Below are positions 15,876 to 22,933 of a DNA stretch of 33,313 nucleotides, piece by piece. Source of the DNA: a virus. The notes below the pieces were generated by a model. The model saw nothing but the letters and a program-made list of their open reading frames with translations. It was not told the DNA's origin and made no database searches. The stretch lies in the IMG/VR virus record IMGVR_UViG_3300042448_001390, positions 1-33,313 of that record; one strand, 5' to 3'. The first letter of the stretch is position 1. Each line of letters starts with the position of its first letter. The position numbers were made by a program, and so were the translations under genes.

Positions 15876-16328
15876 ATGATCGACCCCCGCTCCGCCAAGG
15901 TCATCGCCACCCTTCTCCTGAAGGTGCAGCCGACCTTTGCCAATCTCTTGATCGAGCTGAAGAAGCACTTCCAGGAGAAGGGGCTGGAATGCAAATTCAT
16001 CTCCGGCACCCGCACCTATGCCGAGCAGGATGCCCTCTACGCCAAGGGCCGCGGCGGGTCCCCCGGTCCCATCGTGACGCGGGCCAAGGGTGGGGAGAGC
16101 AATCACAATTTCGGCATCGCCGTCGATGTCGGGCTCTTCCTTCCCGATGGCCGCTACCTGGGCGATACCCCCTTCTACCGCGACATCGGCAAGATCGTGA
16201 CCCCCTTCCCCACCCTCGAATGGGGAGGGGACTGGAAGTTCATCGACGAGCCGCACATCCAGTGGCGCACCGGCCTCACCATGGCCCAAATGCGCGAACG
16301 CGTAAAGGCAGGCCGCGCCGTTGTCTGA
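15876..16328 (+). CDS. M15-family endolysin (L-alanyl-D-glutamate-type peptidase)
   Basis: The 150-aa product should cut the peptidoglycan stem peptide with a zinc ion. Visible features are FISGTRTYAEQDALYAKGR (about 46-64), SNHNFGIAVDVGLF (about 74-87, the SxHxxGxAxD zinc motif), and EWGGDWKFIDEPHIQW (about 115-130, the E..GGDW..DEPH motif), matching VanY/CwlK-like M15 enzymes. ATG 15876 follows the CTTCAGC array directly; a longer in-frame reading from 15624 overlaps the holin gene and is rejected. No signal peptide, so export depends on the holin. Confidence 0.92.
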   Translation: MIDPRSAKVIATLLLKVQPTFANLLIELKKHFQEKGLECKFISGTRTYAEQDALYAKGRGGSPGPIVTRAKGGESNHNFGIAVDVGLFLPDGRYLGDTPFYRDIGKIVTPFPTLEWGGDWKFIDEPHIQWRTGLTMAQMRERVKAGRAVV

Positions 16329-16337
16329 TCCCTTCGG

Positions 16338-16372
16338 TCCCTATCACCTATTCCCTATCACCGATCCCCTGC
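16338..16372 (+). repeat. CCTATCACCTATTCCC word array
   Basis: Words TCCCTATCACCTATTCCC and TATCACCGATCCCC precede ATG 16380; related to 2014-2061, 14533-14590 and 24322-24398. Confidence 0.8.
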
Positions 16373-16379
16373 CTCTCAA

Positions 16380-18263
16380 ATGCCCCTCGACAACCCCACC
16401 CAACGCGAAGGAGATTCCGGCTTTATCGGCATGGCCTCCCGCCTCAATCCTCTCCAGCTCAAGGAGGGGATGGTCCAGCTCGCGGTCAACATGCGCCTCG
16501 ACCGGGGAGTGGCCCAGACACGCAAGGGAGCCAAGCGTCTGGCCGATGCCATCGCGGCCGGTGAGACGGAGCTGGTCCTCGACTTCACGCTCGGAGATGA
16601 GGTGACGGGACCTATCGTCCGCTCGACCTACTCGGGAGGTGTCTTTGCCGCCGGTCTCTACTCCTCTCCCCGGCTGGATGATTCCAATGAATACATCGTG
16701 CTCGCCGGGCCTGACGCCGCCTATCTCTGGCGGGATGGTGCCAGCCTCGTCACCAAGAGCTATCCCACCTCTCCCGTCACGGAGCTGATCCTGCCCGGTG
16801 ATGATGTCTCGATGATCCAAGCCTTCGACCGCCTCTATCTCCTGCGCTGGCGGGATGAACCTGAATACCGGCTCTCCTCGATCATGCAGACGACCGGCAC
16901 CGCCACCGCCACCACGCCGACTCCCCATGGCTACACGGCCGGTCAGGTGGTCCGGATCTATGGCAGTGATCAGGCGGGATATAATGCCGACTTCCTCATT
17001 GCCAGTGTCCCGACGACTACGACCTTCACCTTCGCCGTCCCGACCGGCACCGTCACCCCCTCGACCGGCGTGGCCTTCGCCCGTCGAGTCTGTCCTCCCC
17101 TGGTCTGGGATGGAGGCGCGGGGAACCTCGTCAGGGTCGGCCTCGGCACCCACCCGGCAGGACCCACCTTCAGCAGAATGCCCTCGGGCTCCATCGTCAC
17201 CTACACGAACAACACCCTGCTCATGGCCCGCAACCGGGACGAGGTGATCATCTCCGATGTCCTCGATGCCGAGACCTACGATCCCCTGCTGAAGTCCTTC
17301 CGGGCCAATGCGGGCTCCAACGATCAGATCGTGGCCCTTCACCCCTACGCCGAGGGTCAGGTCCTCGTCTTCTGCCGGAAGTCGATCTGGCTGGCCACGG
17401 CCGTCATGGGTGCCGACGGGATCTCGATCGACCCGGCCAATTCCTCACTCCAGCTCCTGACCAACGAAGTCGGCTGCTGCGCTCGCCGCTCCATTGCAAC
17501 GGCCGGTGTCTATGTCTACTTCCTCTCAGACAGCGGGGTCTACCGGCTCGACAATCAGTTCGACCTGAAGCTGCGCGGCAATACCAAGCCCCTCTCCGAT
17601 CCGATCGCCGATCTCCTGGGTGAGATCAATGTCCCGGCCGTCGGCCTCTCCAACGGGATCTTCTTCAATAACAGATACTACCTGGCCGTTCCCACCAAGC
17701 TGGCCAATGGGATTCCCTCCGATTCTCCCAATACCCTCTTCATCTACAACATGCTGAATGAGGCATGGGAGAGTCGGGATGGCTATGCCTTCAACCTCGA
17801 TAACCTCATGGTCTCGGACTACGGCACCGAGCGTCGCCTCTATGCGGGCTCCCGCAATGGCAAGCTCTACTTGCTCGATCAATATGACAGTGGACTCGAT
17901 GACCAACCGACCGGCACCGGCACCTACACCGTGGCGGGCCAGCTTGTCACCCGCCGCTATGGATTCGGATCGCTGACCAGCAAGAGGATGACCAGGACCG
18001 TCTCCTCGGTGGTGCTCCCGTCCGGAGCCAGCGCCGCCATGGATGCCATCACGACCGATCCCGATGGAGATTTCGAGATCCTGAGCTTGACAAATAACGG
18101 GATCTCACTGGAAGATTATACCATCAAGGGGCCGATCCGCAGGAATGCAAACATGCTGGATCTGAGATGGAGGACGACATCAGGCAGGCCGATCCTACGG
18201 GCACTCACGGCAGAAGCCACCATCGACTCACTCCCCAAGACAGGGACGAGGACGGAAGAGTAG
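16380..18263 (+). CDS. Tail nozzle/tubular-like structural protein
   Basis: The 627-aa product begins with the open pattern GDSGFIGMASRLNPLQLKEG followed by MVQLAVNMRLDRG, typical of podovirus tail-tube or gp12-like nozzle proteins that start with a short N-terminal ligand loop and then WD-like beta-rich blades (for example VWDGGAGNLVRVGL, VIISDVLDAETYDP, LRGNTKPLSDPI). The protein would form the tail's lower tube through which DNA passes. Its position after the endolysin and before the tail fibre fits. The call rests on pattern; no motif is catalytic. Confidence 0.75.
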   Translation: MPLDNPTQREGDSGFIGMASRLNPLQLKEGMVQLAVNMRLDRGVAQTRKGAKRLADAIAAGETELVLDFTLGDEVTGPIVRSTYSGGVFAAGLYSSPRLDDSNEYIVLAGPDAAYLWRDGASLVTKSYPTSPVTELILPGDDVSMIQAFDRLYLLRWRDEPEYRLSSIMQTTGTATATTPTPHGYTAGQVVRIYGSDQAGYNADFLIASVPTTTTFTFAVPTGTVTPSTGVAFARRVCPPLVWDGGAGNLVRVGLGTHPAGPTFSRMPSGSIVTYTNNTLLMARNRDEVIISDVLDAETYDPLLKSFRANAGSNDQIVALHPYAEGQVLVFCRKSIWLATAVMGADGISIDPANSSLQLLTNEVGCCARRSIATAGVYVYFLSDSGVYRLDNQFDLKLRGNTKPLSDPIADLLGEINVPAVGLSNGIFFNNRYYLAVPTKLANGIPSDSPNTLFIYNMLNEAWESRDGYAFNLDNLMVSDYGTERRLYAGSRNGKLYLLDQYDSGLDDQPTGTGTYTVAGQLVTRRYGFGSLTSKRMTRTVSSVVLPSGASAAMDAITTDPDGDFEILSLTNNGISLEDYTIKGPIRRNANMLDLRWRTTSGRPILRALTAEATIDSLPKTGTRTEE

Positions 18264-18420
18264 GGAGCGAATGAAAAATGGAAAATGAAGAATGAAAAAT
18301 AATCTTCAGCCCTTCCCACTGGAACCAGTTTCTCCACCTCCCTTTATCCCTTTCATCCCCTTTATCCCTGTGAATCTCCCTCCCTTCAGCCTTCAGCCTT
18401 CAGCCTAAACACCTATCTTC
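18264..18420 (+). repeat. Composite word arrays between tail genes
   Basis: No gene. In order: GAATGAAAAATGGAAAATGA (18269-18288), the ACTGGAACCAGT palindrome (18318-18329), TTTATCCCTGTGAATC (18361-18376) and CTTCAGCC x3 (18383-18406). The last part is the near-copy of 14591-14650. Confidence 0.85.
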
Positions 18421-19455
18421 ATGGCAACCGTCACCAAAGGCAGAACTTTCGTCTCCGGAGAAGTCGTCACCCCGACCAAGCTGAACACCCTGGTCGATAG
18501 CGCGACCGTGACTCAAATCGTCGATGCCGATGTCTCGGCCACGGCTGGGATCGTGGACACGAAGCTGGCCACGATTTCGACGGCTGGCAAGGTGAGTGGG
18601 AATGCCATCACCTCCGGAACGATCAGCGGCTCGACTGCGATCAATACGACTGGAACGATCAGCTCGGGCACGATCACGGCCAACCTCACTGGAGCTGTCA
18701 CCGGCAATGCCTCGACGGCCACAGCGCTTCAGACGGCACGCACGATCGCCATCTCGGGCGATGTCACCGGGACGGCCACCCCTTTCAACGGAACGGCTGC
18801 TATCACCATTGCCAGCGCAATCACCGCAGATTCCATCGTCAATGCCGACATTAACTCGGCCGCCGCCATTGCGGACACGAAGCTGGCCACCATCTCCTCA
18901 AGTAATAAGGTCTCCAACTCAGCCACCACGGCTACGAGCGCAAATACCGCCAGCGCCATCGTCGCCCGCGATGCGAGTGGTAACTTCTCGGCTGGAACCA
19001 TCACGGCCTCGCTGAGCGGAAACGCTACGACGGCCACCACGGCCAATGCGATTGCTGACGGTGTGGTCTCAACCCCGGCCAAGATCGCCAATGGAATCGT
19101 TACCGCCGCGAAACTCGGAACCGCCGAGCAGGCAAGGATCGCAAAATGTTGGGTAAACTTCAACGGAACTGGAACCCCTGCAATCCGATCCAGCTACAAC
19201 GTATCCAGCGTTACCAAGTCCTCTGCTGGCGCATATAGGGTCAACTTTTCGTCGGCTATTGCAGTGGGATATTCTGTTAGTGGCATAGCATCTAACGACG
19301 CGGCAAACACCTGTTGGCTTGAACTGAATGAGATTGTTTCGGCCGGGGGGGCGCCCACCACAACTGGCGTTGGCGTTAGAGCGGTTGCTCTGGTCAACCA
19401 GTACGCTGTAGCACAAGACTCTGCCAATGTAAGCGTAACCATTTTCGGAAACTAA
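18421..19455 (+). CDS. Tail fibre protein
   Basis: The 344-aa product has repeats ADVSATAGIVDTKLATISTA (about 37-56) and ADINSAAAIADTKLATISSS (about 142-161) with GNATTAT/GNASTAT words, typical of trimeric phage fibre stalks. The C-terminal 100 residues (from KCWVNFNGTG, about 240) switch to a different, lower-GC domain with VNFSSAIAVGYSVSGIA and VTIFGN, a frequent fibre tip domain. It would bind the host receptor. The GC shift marks a likely exchanged tip. Start at 18421 follows the CTTCAGCC leader. Confidence 0.85.
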   Translation: MATVTKGRTFVSGEVVTPTKLNTLVDSATVTQIVDADVSATAGIVDTKLATISTAGKVSGNAITSGTISGSTAINTTGTISSGTITANLTGAVTGNASTATALQTARTIAISGDVTGTATPFNGTAAITIASAITADSIVNADINSAAAIADTKLATISSSNKVSNSATTATSANTASAIVARDASGNFSAGTITASLSGNATTATTANAIADGVVSTPAKIANGIVTAAKLGTAEQARIAKCWVNFNGTGTPAIRSSYNVSSVTKSSAGAYRVNFSSAIAVGYSVSGIASNDAANTCWLELNEIVSAGGAPTTTGVGVRAVALVNQYAVAQDSANVSVTIFGN

Positions 19456-19456
19456 T

Positions 19457-19879
19457 ATGCCATTCATTATCTACCCACAAGAGAGCGGACAGGTCGCAGT
19501 CATCATCCCCGCAGGTGATGTGCAAGATGCCATCAAGGATGTTCCTGCTAACACCCCCTACAAGATCGTTGATTCCCTAGACATAGATAACGACTACTTC
19601 AACGCCTACGACTACTCCGAGGAGCCAGGCGCAGAGGTCAATATCGACAAGGCGAAAGCAATCCATTTGGACAAGTTCCGCGCTGCCCGTGCGCCGAAGC
19701 TCGCCGCACTCGATGTCGCCTTTATGCGAGCAGTCGAGCAGGGCGACGCAACCAAGCAGGCCGAGATCGCAGCCGAGAAGCAGGAGCTGCGAGACATCAC
19801 AAAGACCCCGCTTCCCGACACGCTGGAAGAGATCAAGGCTGTCTGGCCCTCGACTCTCGACCCTCGACCCTCAGCCTAA
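19457..19879 (+). CDS. Tail-fibre assembly-like protein
   Basis: The 140-aa product directly follows the fibre gene. It contains DIDNDYFNAYDYSEE, then VNIDKAKAIHLDKFRAARAP followed by KLAALDVAFMRAVEQGDATK, and the C-terminal helix ELRDITKTPLPDTLEEIKAV. This resembles small phage proteins with an AR.PLL..LD...M.A.E.GD pattern associated with fibres. The last residues (STLDPRPSA) are encoded by the reverse GTCGAGG word array. Its stop overlaps the next start (TAATG). Confidence 0.75.
   Translation: MPFIIYPQESGQVAVIIPAGDVQDAIKDVPANTPYKIVDSLDIDNDYFNAYDYSEEPGAEVNIDKAKAIHLDKFRAARAPKLAALDVAFMRAVEQGDATKQAEIAAEKQELRDITKTPLPDTLEEIKAVWPSTLDPRPSA
19846..19878 (+). repeat. GTCGAGG-type words in reverse orientation (coding)
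   Basis: CCCTCGACTCTCGACCCTCG then ACCCTCAGCC encodes the last residues of the fibre-assembly-like protein and runs into ATG 19879. It is complementary to arrays at 13671 and 24243. Confidence 0.8.
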
Positions 19880-20292
19880 TGCTCGCATGGGAGATCGCAC
19901 GACAATGGCAGGAGGCCAACTGCATGACGCCCTTCGAGGAAGTCCTCGGGTGGCATCTCTCCGGCGGTCTCATCCATTCAACAAAGGATGTCTTCCTGTT
20001 GGCACAGGAAGTGACATGGGATCCGGTAGCCAAGGAAATCCTTCAGCCTTCAGCCTTCAGCCAGGCTGGCCCGGCCGTTGCTTCGCATCCGTTACGGCAG
20101 CCTTCTCCCAACGCTTGGTTCGTCGAATTGGCAGCGGGCACTTGTCACAATCCGGTCAAAGAATTTCTCAGAGTAGCGCCTCGCTCTCACGAATGGACCC
20201 TCTGGTATCGAGCCGCCCGCAATCGCCCGCACAACATCCACGCCTACAAGTGGGCTCACCTCGCCCGCCGCGTCGGCATGCATTCTTCTTAG
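19879..20292 (+). CDS. Phage protein with in-frame repeat insert (137 aa)
   Basis: The ends look like a normal small phage protein: LSGGLIHSTKDVFLLAQEVT at residues about 28-47 and NAWFVELAAGTC followed by NPVKEFLRVAPRSHEWTLWY and AYKWAHLARRVG later. Between them, residues about 54-76 (EILQPSAFSQAGPAVASHPL and RQP) are encoded by a CTTCAGC array followed by the inverted 26-nt repeat. The simplest reading is that repeat DNA has been inserted in frame between the conserved blocks. Function unknown; no enzyme motif seen. Confidence 0.7.
   Translation: MLAWEIARQWQEANCMTPFEEVLGWHLSGGLIHSTKDVFLLAQEVTWDPVAKEILQPSAFSQAGPAVASHPLRQPSPNAWFVELAAGTCHNPVKEFLRVAPRSHEWTLWYRAARNRPHNIHAYKWAHLARRVGMHSS
20040..20097. 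repeat. CTTCAGC array plus inverted 26-nt dispersed repeat
   Basis: 20040-20062 is CCTTCAG x3; 20064-20097 holds GGCCCGGCCGTTGCTTCGCA then TCCGTTAC, the reverse complement of the elements at 416 and 2325. Both lie in the coding frame of the 137-aa gene. Confidence 0.9.
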
Positions 20293-20316
20293 CCTTCAGC
20301 CTTCAGCCTTCAGCCT
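20292..20316 (+). repeat. CTTCAGC array, leader of the 512-aa gene
   Basis: CTTCAGCC x3 then AAACCCCTACCATT precedes ATG 20331; the leader matches that of gene 14651 at almost every base. Confidence 0.9.
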
Positions 20317-20330
20317 AAACCCCTACCATT

Positions 20331-21869
20331 ATGGGCGGATCCTCCAAACAATCAGTTCCCGACAAGCCTCAGCCGATCGACTATGCCAAGCTCATGGCCT
20401 CGGCCAACGAGCAGGCCCGCGCCGCGGTCGATCAGCAGTTCAAGTCGCAGATCAAATACTACCCCCAGATGGAGAAGCTCCAGCTCGGGACGGTCGCAAA
20501 GATCGGCGGGAATCTGGACAATGCCTACACCCGTCAGGCCAAGGGAGTCATCGACACGACACTGGAGCGCGGGGCCAATGCCCTGATCGGGACGGGAGAT
20601 CGAATCAACTATCTCGGACTCCGGGCTCAGGATCTCGGCGAGCAAGCCGCACAATTTGCCCAAGACCCCACCGCACTGGACAATCAGATCAGTCAAGCCG
20701 GATCTCAAGCTCTCAATGTCCAGGCCGATCAGGTCTCCATGCCCGATCAGATCCGCAACGTGGAGGCGCTCAATGCCAATGCGGAATCAACCGGGGCTGG
20801 TGCTCTCGGTGGTCAGCTCCTCTCCTCGGCACAGTCGCGCCTCGCCAACAACGGCCAACTCTCCGAGGAGGAGCTACGCAATGCTTCCCAAGGTGCCCGA
20901 GGTGCCTTCGCTGCCCGTGGTCTCGGAGTCGGCTCAGGTGCCGCCGCCGCCGAGATCCTGAATCGTTCGGCCTTCTCCCGTCAGCGGATGAACGAGGACG
21001 CCGCCTTCGCCGCCAACGTGCAGGCCCAGGATCTCTCCCGTCGTCAGGCCAATACTGGGGCCCGAAATCAGTTTGCCCTAGCCAATCAGGGCGTCGGGAT
21101 GCAGGCCCAGCTCGCCAATCAATCCCGCGATCAGGCGATGAACCAGCAACGCATGGCCGCCCAGCAGTCCAATCAGGCCGCGAACATGAATCAGCTCGCC
21201 GCCAACCGGGACTTCTTGATGAATGCCAATACGGCGGGGATCAACTCCAACATCACCCGTGGCAACTACGCTGGAGCCATGCTCGGCAATACCGCCAACA
21301 TCTACGGTCAGGGAGGCGGGGCCTATCAGAATGCCGCGCAGCTTGGCTTCGGCGGGGCCAATGCCCTGGTGAACCTCGACCCGTACCAGCGTGCGCTCGG
21401 CACCGGTGTCCAGCTCGGCAGTGGCATCCTCGGCCAGACGGGGCAGATGATCGGCAATACCTATAACCAAGCCCTCGGGATGGCGGGGAATGTCTCCAGC
21501 TTCAATACCAACATGCAGGCGTCGATGTATAACTCGGCACTCAACAACAACGCGGCCACCTCCGCCGCGAACAACGCCATGTGGGGTCAGATCGCAGGGT
21601 CGGCCATCGGTGCCGTCGGCAAGATCGGATCGGCTGCCGCCATGTGCTGGGTCGCCCGCGAGGTCTATGGCGAGGAGAACCCTGCATGGATGGAGTTCCG
21701 CGACTGGCTGCTCACCCGTGGCAGCTACCGCCGCGTCAGCAGATACGCCGCCAACGGCCCGCGCATCGCCGAGTATATCTCCACCCGCCCCGGCTGGAAG
21801 GCCCGCCTGCGCAAGTGGATGGACGCCCGCCGCGCCGAAATGGCCAGCGCCGCCCCCTACCAATACTAA
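20331..21869 (+). CDS. Inner-virion (ejection-type) protein
   Basis: The 512-aa product is Ala/Asn/Gln-rich with long helical repeats (LSRRQANTGARNQFALANQG, RMAAQQSNQAANMNQLAANR) and Gly/Ala-rich C-terminal half, like podovirus inner-core proteins ejected with the DNA. Its last 70 residues carry CWVAREVYGEENPAWMEFRD and TRGSYRRVSRYAANGPRIAE, the CW/F.A...YG.....FRDW..... small domain I recall at the ends of phage virion proteins. It starts the inner-virion block (20.3-27.8 kb). Function inferred from composition and order. Confidence 0.75.
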   Translation: MGGSSKQSVPDKPQPIDYAKLMASANEQARAAVDQQFKSQIKYYPQMEKLQLGTVAKIGGNLDNAYTRQAKGVIDTTLERGANALIGTGDRINYLGLRAQDLGEQAAQFAQDPTALDNQISQAGSQALNVQADQVSMPDQIRNVEALNANAESTGAGALGGQLLSSAQSRLANNGQLSEEELRNASQGARGAFAARGLGVGSGAAAAEILNRSAFSRQRMNEDAAFAANVQAQDLSRRQANTGARNQFALANQGVGMQAQLANQSRDQAMNQQRMAAQQSNQAANMNQLAANRDFLMNANTAGINSNITRGNYAGAMLGNTANIYGQGGGAYQNAAQLGFGGANALVNLDPYQRALGTGVQLGSGILGQTGQMIGNTYNQALGMAGNVSSFNTNMQASMYNSALNNNAATSAANNAMWGQIAGSAIGAVGKIGSAAAMCWVAREVYGEENPAWMEFRDWLLTRGSYRRVSRYAANGPRIAEYISTRPGWKARLRKWMDARRAEMASAAPYQY

Positions 21870-21875
21870 CGCCCG

Positions 21876-21932
21876 TCAGCCTTCAGCCTTCAGCCTTCAG
21901 CCCTATCTCCTAGCTCCCATCTCCTAGCTCCC
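21876..21932 (+). repeat. CTTCAGC array followed by CCTAGCTCCCA words
   Basis: CAGCCTTCAGCC x3 (21876-21902) then CTATCTCCTAGCTCCCATCT and CCTAGCTCCCAACC (to 21935) lie before ATG 21941. CCTAGCTCCCAGC words recur inside the giant protein gene at 22781, 23322 and 23365. Confidence 0.85.
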
Positions 21933-21940
21933 AACCACCC

Positions 21941-22324
21941 ATGTTCGCCTACAACCCGACCGTCAACGACAACTCCGGCCAGATCACCGCCGCTGGCACC
22001 CTCGCCATGGCCAAGGGCATCACCGACGGAGTCAACTCCGCCACGGGAGCCATCTCCGGAGGGATGACTCAATCCGCCAACAAGGGTCAGATGACCCGCG
22101 AGGAACTGGACATGATGAGCGGAGGCATGGACTTCCTCGCCCAACAGGGAGCCATCGACGGCGGGATGCTGGAGAAGTTCCAGTCCGGATCCATCGGGTC
22201 GAAGCGTGGAATCTACAACATGGCCCAGCTCCAATACGCCAACATGCTCAAGCAGCAGAACATCCAGATGAACCAGCAGGGGCAGGCCGGGGCTGCGGCT
22301 GGTGGTGAGGGATACACGTTCTAA
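21941..22324 (+). CDS. Small inner-virion protein (127 aa)
   Basis: The 127-aa product has NPTVNDNSGQITAAGTLAMA then a Gly/Ala/Ser-rich helix, a middle block with REELDMMSGGMDFLAQQGAI, and a Gln/Gly-rich end (NIQMNQQGQAGAAAGGEGYT). Its neighbourhood and composition suggest a small partner of the ejection proteins, like T7 gp14/gp15-class proteins, but the similarity is only compositional. It starts after the CCTAGCTCCCAACCACCC leader with no Shine-Dalgarno. Confidence 0.55.
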   Translation: MFAYNPTVNDNSGQITAAGTLAMAKGITDGVNSATGAISGGMTQSANKGQMTREELDMMSGGMDFLAQQGAIDGGMLEKFQSGSIGSKRGIYNMAQLQYANMLKQQNIQMNQQGQAGAAAGGEGYTF

Positions 22325-22327
22325 TTT

Positions 22328-22930
22328 ATGGAACCAATCACCCTAAGAGATTATGGCCGTCAGTATCTAGGCATTACCCCTGGCACTACCCTGAAGGGGA
22401 AGGATCTTGATATGGTCCGCAGCCTGTATGCCAAACATGTGGAAGGCATGGATAAGGCCAAGACCGCCTTCGAGCCATCGGCCGGTGAGGTGATTCTACC
22501 TGATGGAAGCAAGCGGGTCGCCTTGAAGACTTCACCCAATTCAGCTCAGTATGAGCAGCCTTATCAGGCCCCTGCTCCTCATTATAGTCAAACTGAGGAC
22601 GGCAGAATTGGCATGACCTATCCTGATGGGAGGACTGTCTATGCCTGGGACGCGAACACCGGACAACCTGTCAAAGCCGCCAAGAAGGTGGATCCCTTTG
22701 CCGCCCTCCTGGGTGGTGCGCCTCAGTCCGCGCCGGTCGGTCAGTCCGGAGCCGCGACTCTGGAACCTCCGGTATCGGCCCCTAGCTCCCAGCCCTCCCC
22801 AGCTCCTGCGCCCGCTCCCGCGCCTCCCGCCGCGCCCCAGGTCTATTCGATCTCTGGCGAGGAGGACTACGCGAAGGTGCCCCCCGGTGCCACGGTCAAC
22901 TGGAACGGCCAGACCTTCACCAAGCGCTAA
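22328..22930 (+). CDS. Inner-virion-region protein with Pro-rich tail (200 aa)
   Basis: The first 130 residues (ITLRDYGRQYLGITPGTTLK, GEVILPDGSKRVALKTSPNS) look folded and are encoded by less GC-rich DNA than their neighbours. Residues about 150-175 are a Pro/Ala hinge (SAPSSQPSPAPAPAPAPPAA) partly built from CCTAGCTCCCAGCCCTCC words, and the end carries YSISGEEDYAKVPPGATVNW. No function recognised. The Ala/Pro linker is shared in character with the start of the next gene, which begins 3 nt later. Confidence 0.6.
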   Translation: MEPITLRDYGRQYLGITPGTTLKGKDLDMVRSLYAKHVEGMDKAKTAFEPSAGEVILPDGSKRVALKTSPNSAQYEQPYQAPAPHYSQTEDGRIGMTYPDGRTVYAWDANTGQPVKAAKKVDPFAALLGGAPQSAPVGQSGAATLEPPVSAPSSQPSPAPAPAPAPPAAPQVYSISGEEDYAKVPPGATVNWNGQTFTKR

Positions 22931-22933
22931 CCC

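Noticed and set aside
16344-17342. Minus-strand frame of 332 codons opposite the tail nozzle gene
   Set aside because: Shadow of the plus-strand gene; no domain and no leader.
18421-19455. Diversity-generating retroelement target at the tail fibre
   Set aside because: No reverse transcriptase or template repeat with A-specific differences was seen.
19457-20292. Programmed frameshift between paired tail genes
   Set aside because: The two genes overlap only as TAATG, no slippery heptamer is visible, and there is no tape-measure gene that would need assembly chaperones.
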